In this document: positions 49,086 to 60,309 of the stretch, in pieces
Layout of the letters: each line of letters opens with the position of its first letter
Numbering within the stretch: the first letter of the stretch is position 1
NCBI RefSeq assembly: GCF_051014445.1
Contig: NW_027488370.1
Coordinates: 4,898,001 to 4,962,000, forward strand
Direction of reading: 5' to 3'
Source: Colletes latitarsis
Lineage: Eukaryota; Arthropoda; Insecta; Hymenoptera; Colletidae
Length of the DNA stretch: 64,000 nt
Translations under genes and position numbers: made by a program
The notes under the pieces: generated by a model
What the model was told of the DNA's origin: nothing
The model's input: the letters and a program-made list of their open reading frames with translations, nothing else
Database searches by the model: none

Positions 49086-50418
49086 GATTTGCCCTCATCT
49101 GTCTCGTACTTTCGCATTTTTCGCCTACTTGTTGGCCAGATCCTGGGCTTTTTCATGCTTGGATCACGTAGTAATGTGGTACCACACTGAAACAGTCAAT
49201 AAAAGCTGGTTCCGATTAGTATTTTAGACGATAACGCTGGTTATGTCTGGGTTAGTTTTGGTATTTGCAATCATCTGTCACATACTTTCGCGTTTTTCGC
49301 ATACTTCTTGGCCAGATCCAGGGTTCTTTCTGGTTTGGGTCCCGTAATAATGACGCTCCACACCGAAACAGTCAATTAAACCTGGTTGCGATTAATATTT
49401 TGGAGGATAACGCTGGTTATGTCTGGGTTAGTTCTGGTATTTGCAATCATCTGTCTCATACGTTCGCAATTTTCGCATACTTGTTGGCAAGATCCTGGGC
49501 TTTTCCTGGTTTGGATCACGTAGTAATGCGGTACCACACCGTAGCAGTCAATTAAACCTGGTTGCGATTAATATGTTGGAGGATAACGCCGGTTATGTCT
49601 CGGTTAGTTCTGGTATTTGCTATCACCTGGCTCGTACCTTCGCATTTTTCGCCTACTTGTTGGCAAGATCCTGGGCTTTTTCGTGCTTGGACCACGTAGT
49701 AATGTGGTACCACACTGCAACAGTCAAATAAACCTGGTTCCGATTAATATTTAACAGGATAACGCCGGCTATGTCTCGGTTAGGTCTGGGATTTTCCCTC
49801 ATCTGGCTCGTACCTCCTCATTTTTCGCATTCTAGGTGGCAAGATCCTGGGCATTTTCTGGTTTGGATCACGTAGTAATGCGGTACCACACCGAAGCGGT
49901 CAATTCAACCTCGTGGCGATTAGTATTTTAGAGGATAACGCCGGTTATGTCTCCGTTAGGTTTGGGATTTTCCCTCATCTGGCTCGTAATTTCGCATTTT
50001 TCGCATACTTGTTGGCCAGATCCTGGCCTTTTTCATGCTTGGACCACGTAGTAATGTGGTTCCACACCGAAACAGTCAATTAAACCAGGTTGCGATTAAT
50101 ATTTTAGAGGATAACGCCGGTTATGTCTGGTTTAGTTCTGGTATTTGCAATCATCTAGCTCGTACCTTCGCATTTTTCGCCTACTTGTTGGCAGGATCCT
50201 GGGCTTTTTCATGCTTGGATCACGTAGTAATGTGATACCACACTGAAACTGTCAAATAAACCTGGTTCCGATTAATATTTTACAGGATAACGCCGGCTAT
50301 GTCTCGGTTAGGTCTAGGATTTTCCCACATCTGGCTCGTACCTCCGCATTTTTCGCATACTTGTTGGCAAGATCCTGGGCTTTTTCTGGTTTGGATCAGG
50401 TAGTAATGCGGTACCACG
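48173..50418 (+). repeat. Third HOR family, offset-2813 duplication, right copy
   Basis: Counterpart of 45360-47605. Private change TTTTTCGTGCTTGG near 49680. Ends where GGTACCACACCTTAACAG in the left copy becomes GGTACCACGCCGAAACAG. Confidence 0.9.
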
Positions 50419-51880
50419 CCGAAACAGTCAATTAAACCTGGTTGCGATTAATATTTTAGAGGATTGCGCCGGTTATGTCTCGGTTAGTTCTGGGATTTGC
50501 CCTCATCTGGCTAGTACTTTCGCATTTCTCGCATACATTTTGGCCAGATCCTGGACTTTTTCTGGTTTGGATCACGTAGTAATGTGGTAACACACTGAAA
50601 CAGTCAATGAAAGCAGGTTCCGATTAATATTTCAGAGGATAACGCTGGTTATGTCTGGTTTAGTTCTGGTATTTGCAATCATCTAGCTCGTACCTTCGCA
50701 TTTTTCGCCTACTTGTTGGCAGGATCCTGGGCTTTCTCATGCTTGGATCACGTAGTAATGTGGTACCACACTGAAACAGTCAAATAAACCTGGTTCCGAT
50801 TAATATTTTACAGGATAACGCCGGCTATGTCTCGGTTAGGTCTGGGATTTTCCCACATCTGGCTCGTACCTCCGCATTTTTCGCATACTTGTTGGCAAGA
50901 TCCTGGGCTTTTTCTGGTTTGGATCACGTAGTAATGCGGTACCACACCGAAGCAGTCAATTCAACCTTGTGGCGATTAATATTTTAGAGGATAACGCCGG
51001 TTATGTCTCCGTTAGGTTTGGGATTTTCCCTCATCTGGCTCGTAATTTCGCATTTTTCGCATACTTGTTGGCCAGATCCTGGCCTTTTTCATGCTTGGAC
51101 CACGTAGTAATGTGGTACCACACTGAAACAGTCAAATAAACCTGGTTCCGATTAGTATTTTAGAGGATAACGCTGGTTATGCCTGGTTTAGTTCTGGTAT
51201 TTGCAATCATCTGGCTCGTACCTTCGCATTTTTCGCCTAGTTGTGGCAAGATCCTGGGCTTTTTCTGGTTTGGATCAGGTAGTAATGCGGTACCACACCT
51301 TAACAGTCAATTAAACCTGGTTCCGAATAGTATTTTAGAGGATAACGCCGGTTACGTCTGGGTTAGTTCTGGTATTTGCAATCATCTGGCACATACTTTC
51401 GCGTTTTTCGCATACTTGTTGGGCAGATCCTGGGTTTTTTCTGGTTTGGATCCCGTAGTAATGAGGTTCCACACCGAAGCAGTCAATTAAACCTGGTTGC
51501 GATTAATATTTTAGACGATAACGCCGGTTATGTCACGGTCGGGTCTGGGATTTGCCGTCATTTGGCTCGAATTTTCGCATTTCTCGCATACTTGTTGGCC
51601 AGATCCTGGGCTTTTTCTGGTTTGCATCACGTAGTAATGTGGTACCACACTGAAACAGTCAAATAAACCTGGTTCCGATTAATATTTTACAGGATAACGC
51701 CGGCTGTGTCTCGGTTAGGTCTGGGATTTTCCCTCATCTGGCTCATGCTTTCGCGTTTTTCGAATACATCTTGGCAAGATCCTGGCCTTTTTCTGGTTTG
51801 GATCACGTCAAATGCGGTACCACACCGAAACAGTCAATTAAACCTGGTGGCGATTAAAATTTTAGAGGATAACGCCGGTT
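49165..51880 (+). repeat. Third HOR family, offset-4747 duplication, left copy
   Basis: Matches 53912-56627 (27 monomers minus 5 bp). Only scattered single differences noticed, such as CCACACCGAAAC / CCACCCCGAAAC near 49361 and CCCTCATC / CCCTAATC near 49975. Confidence 0.9.
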
Positions 51881-52777
51881 ATGTCTCCGTTAGGTTTGGG
51901 ATTTTCCCTCATCTGGCTCGTAATTTCGCATTTTTCGCATACTTGTTGGCCAGATCCTGGCCTTTTTCATGCTTGGACCACGTAGTAATGTGGTACCACA
52001 CTGAAACATTCAAATAAACCTGGTTCCGATTAGTATTTCAGAGGATAACGCTGGTTATGCCTGGTTTAGTTCTGGTATTTGCAATCATCTGGCTCGTACC
52101 TTCGCATTTTTCGCCTAGTTGTGGCAAGATCCTGGGCTTTTTCTGGTTTGGATCAGGTAGTAATGCGGTACCACACCTTAACAGTCAATTAAACCTGGTT
52201 CCGAATAGTATTTTAGAGGATAACGCCGGTTACGTCTGGGTTAGTTCTGGTATTTGCAATCATCTGGCACATACTTTCGCGTTTTTCGCATACTTGTTGG
52301 GCAGATCCTGGGTTTTTTCTGGTTTGGATCCCGTAGTAATGAGGTTCCACACCGAAGCAGTCAATTAAACCTGGTTGCGGTTAATATTTTAGACGATAAC
52401 GCCGGTTATGTCACGGTCAGGTCTGGGATTTGCCGTCATCTGGCTCGAATTTTCGCATTTCTCGCATACTTGTGGCAAGATCCTGGGCTTTTTCTGGTTC
52501 GGATCAGGTAGTAATGCGGTACCACCCCGTAACAGTCAATTAAACCTGGTTGAGATTAGTATTTTAGAGGATAATGCAGGTTACGTCAGGGTTAGTTCTG
52601 GTATTTGCAATCATCTGGCTCATACTTTCGCGTTTTTCGCACACTTGTTGGCCAGATCCTGGGTTTTTTCTGGTTTAGATCCCGTAGTAATGAGGTTCCA
52701 TACCGAAACAGTCAATTAAACCTGGTGGTGATTAATATTTTAGAGGATAACGCCGGTTATGTCTCGGATAGGTCTGG
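51272..52777 (+). repeat. Third HOR family, offset-3692 duplication, right copy
   Basis: Counterpart of 47580-49085. The match breaks at GGGATTTTCCCTC (GGGATTTGCCCTC on the left). Confidence 0.9.
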
Positions 52778-53020
52778 GATTTTCCCTCATCTGGCTCGTA
52801 ATTTCGCATTTTTCGCATACTTATGGGCCAGATCCTGGCCTTTTTCATGTTTGGACCACGTAGCAATGTGGCACCACACTGAAACAGTCAAATAAACATG
52901 GTTCCGATTAATATTTTACAGGATAACGCCGGCTATGTCTGGGTTAGGTCTGGTATTTGCCCTCATCTGGCTCATACTTTCGCGTTTTTCGAATACATCT
53001 TGGCAAGGTCCTGGCCTTTT

Positions 53021-53971
53021 TCTGGTCTGTATCACGTAGTAATGCGGTACCACACCGAAACAGTCAATTAAACCTGGTTGCCATTAATATTTTAGAGGAT
53101 AACGCTGGTTATGTCTGGGTTAGTTCTGGTATTTACAATCATCAGGCTCATACTTTCGCAATTTTCGCGTACTTGTTGGCCAGATCTTGGGTTTTTTGTG
53201 GTTTGGATCCCGTCGTAATGTGGATCCACACCGAGGCAGTCAATTAAGCCTGGCTGCGATGAATATTTTAGAGGATAACGCTGCTTATGTTTGGGTTAGT
53301 TCTGCTATTTGCAATCATCTGGCTCGTACTTTCGCATTTCTGGTATACTTGTGGGCAGATCCTGGGCTTTTTCTGGTTTGGATCACGTAGTAATGCGGTA
53401 CCACACTGAAACAGTCAATTAAACCTGGTTGTGATTAACATTTTGGAGGATAACGCCGGTTATGTCACGGTTAGGTCTGGGATTTGGCCTCATCTGGCTC
53501 ATACTTTCGCATTTCTCGCATACTTGTTGGCCAGATCCAGGGCTTTATCTGGTTTGTATCCCGTCGTAATGTGGTTCCACACCGAAACAGTCAATTAAAC
53601 CCGGTTGCGATTAATATTTTAGAGGATAACGCCGGTTATGTCTGGGTTAGGTCTGGGATTTGCGCTCATCTGGCTCGTACTTTCGCATTTCTCGCATACT
53701 CGTTGGCCAGATCCTGGGCTTTTTCTGGTTTAGATCACGTAGTAATGCGGTACCACACCGAAACAGTCAATTAAACCCGGTTGCGATTAATATTTTAGAC
53801 GATAACGCCGGTTATGTCACGGTTAGGTCTGGGATTTGCCGTCATCTAGCTCGAATTTTCGCATTTCTCGCATACTTGTTGGCCAGCTCCTGGGCTTTTT
53901 CTGGTTTGGATCACGTAGTAATGTGGTACCACACTGAAACAGTCAATAAAAGCTGGTTCCGATTAGTATTT
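53021..53971 (+). repeat. Transferred segment, right copy
   Basis: Counterpart of 41415-42365, embedded in third-family sequence. Left flank switches near CTTGGCAAGGTCCTGG (about 53005) and right flank at TTTTAGACGATAACGC (about 53970; TTTTATAGGATAACGC in the left copy). Confidence 0.9.
53097..53447 (+). repeat. Shortened module, second copy
   Basis: Same shortened structure and private variants as at 41491-41841 (site at 53219, TTTACAATCATCAGG, CTGGTATAC), 11606 bp away. It lies inside the third HOR family, which otherwise lacks this module. Confidence 0.85.
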
Positions 53972-56627
53972 TAGACGATAACGCTGGTTATGTCTGGGTT
54001 AGTTTTGGTATTTGCAATCATCTGTCACATACTTTCGCGTTTTTCGCATACTTCTTGGCCAGATCCAGGGTTCTTTCTGGTTTGGGTCCCGTAATAATGA
54101 CGCTCCACCCCGAAACAGTCAATTAAACCTGGTTGCGATTAATATTTTGGAGGATAACGCTGGTTATGTCTGGGTTAGTTCTGGTATTTGCAATCATCTG
54201 TCTCATACGTTCGCAATTTTCGCATACTTGTTGGCAAGATCCTGGGCTTTTCCTGGTTTGGATCACGTAGTAATGCGGTACCACACCGTAGCAGTCAATT
54301 AAACCTGGTTGCGATTAATATGTTGGAGGATAACGCCGGTTATGTCTCGGTTAGTTCTGGTATTTGCTATCACCTGGCTCGTACCTTCGCATTTTTCGCC
54401 TACTTGTTGGCAAGATCCTGGGCTTTTTCATGCTTGGACCACGTAGTAATGTGGTACCACACTGCAACAGTCAAATAAACCTGGTTCCGATTAATATTTA
54501 ACAGGATAACGCCGGCTATGTCTCGGTTAGGTCTGGGATTTTCCCTCATCTGGCTCGTACCTCCTCATTTTTCGCATTCTAGGTGGCAAGATCCTGGGCA
54601 TTTTCTGGTTTGGATCACGTAGTAATGCGGTACCACACCGAAGCGGTCAATTCAACCTCGTGGCGATTAGTATTTTAGAGGATAACGCCGGTTATGTCTC
54701 CGTTAGGTTTGGGATTTTCCCTAATCTGGCTCGTAATTTCGCATTTTTCGCATACTTGTTGGCCAGATCCTGGCCTTTTTCATGCTTGGACCACGTAGTA
54801 ATGTGGTTCCACACCGAAACAGTCAATTAAACCAGGTTGCGATTAATATTTTAGAGGATAACGCCGGTTATGTCTGGTTTAGTTCTGGTATTTGCAATCA
54901 TCTAGCTCGTACCTTCGCATTTTTCGCCTACTTGTTGGCAGGATCCTGGGCTTTTTCATGCTTGGATCACGTAGTAATGTGATACCACACTGAAACTGTC
55001 AAATAAACCTGGTTCCGATTAATATTTTACAGGATAACGCCGGCTATGTCTCGGTTAGGTCTAGGATTTTCCCACATCTGGCTCGTACCTCCGCATTTTT
55101 CGCATACTTGTTGGCAAGATCCTGGGCTTTTTCTGGTTTGGATCAGGTAGTAATGCGGTACCACGCCGAAACAGTCAATTAAACCTGGTTGCGATTAATA
55201 TTTTAGAGGATTGCGCCGGTTATGTCTCGGTTAGTTCTGGGATTTGCCCTCATCTGGCTAGTACTTTCGCATTTCTCGCATACATTTTGGCCAGATCCTG
55301 GACTTTTTCTGGTTTGGATCACGTAGTAATGTGGTAACACACTGAAACAGTCAATGAAAGCAGGTTCCGATTAATATTTCAGAGGATAACGCTGGTTATG
55401 TCTGGTTTAGTTCTGGTATTTGCAATCATCTAGCTCGTACCTTCGCATTTTTCGCCTACTTGTTGGCAGGATCCTGGGCTTTCTCATGCTTGGATCACGT
55501 AGTAATGTGGTACCACACTGAAACAGTCAAATAAACCTGGTTCCGATTAATATTTTACAGGATAACGCCGGCTATGTCTCGGTTAGGTCTGGGATTTTCC
55601 CACATCTGGCTCGTACCTCCGCATTTTTCGCATACTTGTTGGCAAGATCCTGGGCTTTTTCTGGTTTGGATCACGTAGTAATGCGGTACCACACCGAAGC
55701 AGTCAATTCAACCTTGTGGCGATTAATATTTTAGAGGATAACGCCGGTTATGTCTCCGTTAGGTTTGGGATTTTCCCTCATCTGGCTCGTAATTTCGCAT
55801 TTTTCGCATACTTGTTGGCCAGATCCTGGCCTTTTTCATGCTTGGACCACGTAGTAATGTGGTACCACACTGAAACAGTCAAATAAACCTGGTTCCGATT
55901 AGTATTTTAGAGGATAACGCTGGTTATGCCTGGTTTAGTTCTGGTATTTGCAATCATCTGGCTCGTACCTTCGCATTTTTCGCCTAGTTGTGGCAAGATT
56001 CTGGGCTTTTTCTGGTTTGGATCAGGTAGTAATGCGGTACCACACCGTAACAGTCAATTAAACCTGGTTCCGAATAGTATTTTAGAGGATAACGCCGGTT
56101 ACGTCTGGGTTAGTTCTGGTATTTGCAATCATCTGGCACATACTTTCGCGTTTTTCGCATACTTGTTGGGCAGATCCTGGGTTTTTTCTGGTTTGGATCC
56201 CGTAGTAATGAGGTTCCACACCGAAGCAGTCAATTAAACCTGGTTGCGATTAATATTTTAGACGATAACGCCGGTTATGTCACGGTCAGGTCTGGGATTT
56301 GCCGTCATCTGGCTCGAATTTTCGCATTTCTCGCATACTTGTTGGCCAGATCCTGGGCTTTTTCTGGTTTGCATCACGTAGTAATGTGGTACCACACTGA
56401 AACAGTCAAATAAGCCTGGTTCCGATTAATATTTTACAGGATAACGCCGGCTGTGTCTCGGTTAGGTCTGGGATTTTCCCTCATCTGGCTCATGCTTTCG
56501 CGTTTTTCGAATACATCTTGGCAAGATCCTGGCCTTTTTCTGGTTTGGATCACGTCAAATGCGGTACCACACCGAAACAGTCAATTAAACCTGGTGGCGA
56601 TTAAAATTTTAGAGGATAACGCCGGTT
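53912..56627 (+). repeat. Third HOR family, offset-4747 duplication, right copy
   Basis: Counterpart of 49165-51880. Its left edge overlaps the end of the transferred segment 53021-53971, so three sources meet near 53.9 kb. Confidence 0.9.
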
Positions 56628-56789
56628 TTGTCTCGGTTAGGTCTGGGATTTTCCCTCATCTGGCTCCTAATTTCGCATTTTTCGCATACTTGTGGGCCAG
56701 ATCCTGGCCTTTTTCATGCTTGGACCACGCAGTAATGTGGTATCACACTGAAACAGTCAATTAAACCTGGTTGCGATTAATATTTTAGA

Positions 56790-58549
56790 GGATAACGCCG
56801 GTTATGTCTGGGTGAGGTCTGGGATTTGCCCACATCTGGCTCGTACTTTCGCATTTTTCGCATACTTGTTGGCCAGATCCTGGGCTATTTCTGTTTTGGG
56901 ACCCGTAATAATGACGCTCCACACCGAAACAGTCAATTAAGCCTGGTTGCGATTAATATTTTGGAGGATAACGCTGGTTATGTCTGGGTTAGTTCTGGTA
57001 TTTGCAATCATCTGTCTCATTCGTTCGCAATTTTCGCATACTCGTTGGCAAGATCCTGGGCTTTTCCTGGTTTGGATCACGTAGTAATGCGGTACCACAC
57101 CGTAGCAGTCAATTAAACCTGGTTGCGATTAATATGTTGGAGGATAACGCCGGTTATGTCTCGGTTAGTTCTGGTATTTGCTATCATCTGGCTCGTACCT
57201 TCGCATTTTTCGCCTACTTGTTGGCAAGATCCTGGGCTTTTTCATGCTTGGACCATGTAGTAGTGTGGTACCACACTGAAACAGTCAAATAAACCTGGTT
57301 CCGATTAATATTTAACAGGATAACGCCGGCTATGTCTCCGTTAGGTTTGGGATTTTCCCTCATCTGGCTCGTAATTTCGCATTTTTCGCATACTTGTTGG
57401 CCAGATCCTGGCCTTTTTCATGCTTGGACCACGTAGTAATGTGGTTCCACACCGAAACAGTCAATTAAACCAGGTTGCGATTAATACTTTAGAGGATAAC
57501 GCCGGTTATGTCTGGTTTAGTTCTGGTATTTGCAATCATCTAGCTCGTACCTTCGCATTTTTCGCCTACTTGTTGGCAGGATCCTGGGCTTTTTCATGCT
57601 TGGATCACGTAGTAATGTGATACCACACTGAAACTGTCAAATAAACCTGGTTCCGATTAATATTTTACAGGATAACGCCGGTTTTGTCTCGGTTAGGTCT
57701 AGGATTTTCCCACATCTGGCTCGTACCTCCGCATTTTTCGCATACTTGTTGGCAAGATCCTGGGCTTTTTCTGGTTTGGATCACGTAGTAATGCGGTACC
57801 ACACCGAAGCAGTCAATTAAACCAGGTTGCGATTAATATTTTAGAGGATAACGCCGGTTATGTCTGGGTTAGGTCTGGTATTTGCAATCATCTGGCTCAT
57901 ACTTTCGCGTTTTTCGAATACATCTTGGCAAGATCCTGGCCTTTTTCTGGTTTGGATCACGTAGTAATGCGGTACCACACCGAAACAGTCAATTAAACCT
58001 GGTTGCGATTAATATTTTAGAGGATAACGCCGGTTATGTCTGGGTGAGGTCTGGTATTTGCCATCATCTGTCTCGTACCTTCGCATTTTTCGCATACTTG
58101 TTGGCAAGATCCTGGGCTTTTTCTGGTTTGTATCCCGTCGTAATGTGGTTCCACACCGAAACAGTCAATTTAACCCGGTTGCGATTAATATTTTAGAGGA
58201 TAACGCCGGTTATGTCTGGGTAAGGTCAGGGATTTGCCCTCATCTGGCTCGTACTTTCGCATTTCTCGCATACTTGTTGGCCAGAACCTGGGCTTTTTCT
58301 GGTTTACATCACGTAGTAATGTGGTTCCACACCGAAACAGTCAATTGAACCTGGTTGCGATTAATATTTTAGACGATAACGCCGGTTATGTCACGGTTAG
58401 GTCTGGGATTTGCCGTCATCTGGCTCGAATTTTCGCATTTCTCGCATACTTGTTGGCCAGATCCTGGGCTTTTTCTGGTTTGGATCACGTAGTAATGTGG
58501 TACCACACTGAAACAGTCAATAAAAGCTGGTTCCCATTAGTATATTATA
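56790..58549 (+). repeat. 1760-bp tandem HOR unit (10 monomers), left copy
   Basis: Exactly 10 x 176 bp and immediately followed by a second copy. Opens with TCTGGGTGAGGTCTGGG and contains the GGGACCCGTAATAATGACG and TCATTCGTTCGC monomers. Confidence 0.94.
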
Positions 58550-60309
58550 GGATAACGCCGGTTATGTCTGGGTGAGGTCTGGGATTTGCCCACATCTGGC
58601 TCGTACTTTCGCATTTTTCGCATACTTGTTGGCCAGATCCTGGGCTATTACTGTTTTGGGACCCGTAATAATGACGCTCCACACCGAAACAGTCAATTAA
58701 GCCTGGTTGCGATTAATATTTTGGAGGATAACGCTGGTTATGTCTGGGTTAGTTCTGGTATTTGCAATCATCTGTCTCATTCGTTCGCAATTTTCGCATA
58801 CTCGTTGGCAAGATCCTGGGCTTTTCCTGGTTTGGATCACGTAGTAATGCGGTACCACACCGTAGCAGTCAATTAAACCTGGTTGCGATTAATATGTTGG
58901 AGGATAACGCCGGTTATGTCTCGGTTAGTTCTGGTATTTGCTATCATCTGGCTCGTACCTTCGCATTTTTCGCCTACTTGTTGGCAAGATCCTGGGCTTT
59001 TTCATGCTTGGACCATGTAATAGTGTGGTACCACACTGAAACAGTCAAATAAACCTGGTTCCGATTAATATTTAACAGGATAACGCCGGCTATGTCTCCG
59101 TTAGGTTTGGGATTTTCCCTCATCTGGCTCGTAATTTCGCATTTTTCGCATACTTGTTGGCCAGATCCTGGCCTTTTTCATGCTTGGACCACGTAGTAAT
59201 GTGGTTCCACACCGAAACAGTCAATTAAACCAGGTTGCGATTAATACTTTAGAGGATAACGCCGGTTATGTCTGGTTTAGTTCTGGTATTTGCAATCATC
59301 TAGCTCGTACCTTCGCATTTTTCGCCTACTTGTTGGCAGGATCCTGGGCTTTTTCATGCTTGGATCACGTAGTAATGTGATACCACACTGAAACTGTCAA
59401 ATAAACCTGGTTCCGATTAATATTTTACAGGATAACGCCGGTTTTGTCTCGGTTAGGTCTAGGATTTTCCCACATCTGGCTCGTACCTCCGCATTTTTCG
59501 CATACTTGTTGGCAAGATCCTGGGCTTTTTCTGGTTTGGATCACGTAGTAATGCGGTACCACACCGAAGCAGTCAATTAAACCAGGTTGCGATTAATATT
59601 TTAGAGGATAACGCCGGTTATGTCTGGGTTAGGTCTGGTATTTGCAATCATCTGGCTCATACTTTCGCGTTTTTCGAATACATCTTGGCAAGATCCTGGC
59701 CTTTTTCTGGTTTGGATCACGTAGTAATGCGGTACCACACCGAAACAGTCAATTAAACCTGGTTGCGATTAATATTTTAGAGGATAACGCCGGTTATGTC
59801 TGGGTGAGGTCTGGTATTTGCCATCATCTGTCTCGTACCTTCGCATTTTTCGCATACTTGTTGGCAAGATCCTGGGCTTTTTCTGGTTTGTATCCCGTCG
59901 TAATGTGGTTCCACACCGAAACAGTCAATTTAACCCGGTTGCGATTAATATTTTAGAGGATAACGCCGGTTATGTCTGGGTAAGGTCAGGGATTTGCCCT
60001 CATCTGGCTCGTACTTTCGCATTTCTCGCATACTTGTTGGCCAGAACCTGGGCTTTTTCTGGTTTACATCACGTAGTAATGTGGTTCCACACCGAAACAG
60101 TCAATTGAACCTGGTTGCGATTAATATTTTAGACGATAACGCCGGTTATGTCACGGTTAGGTCTGGGATTTGCCGTCATCTGGCTCGAATTTTCGCATTT
60201 CTCGCATACTTGTTGGCCAGATCCTGGGCTTTTTCTGGTTTGGATCACGTAGTAATGTGGTACCACACTGAAACAGTCAATAAAAGCTGGTTCCCATTAG
60301 TATATTATA
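58550..60309 (+). repeat. 1760-bp tandem HOR unit, right copy
   Basis: Repeats 56790-58549. Differences noticed: GGGCTATTACTG near 58644 for GGGCTATTTCTG, GACCATGTAATAG near 59012 for GACCATGTAGTAG. Among the youngest duplications in the window. Confidence 0.94.
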
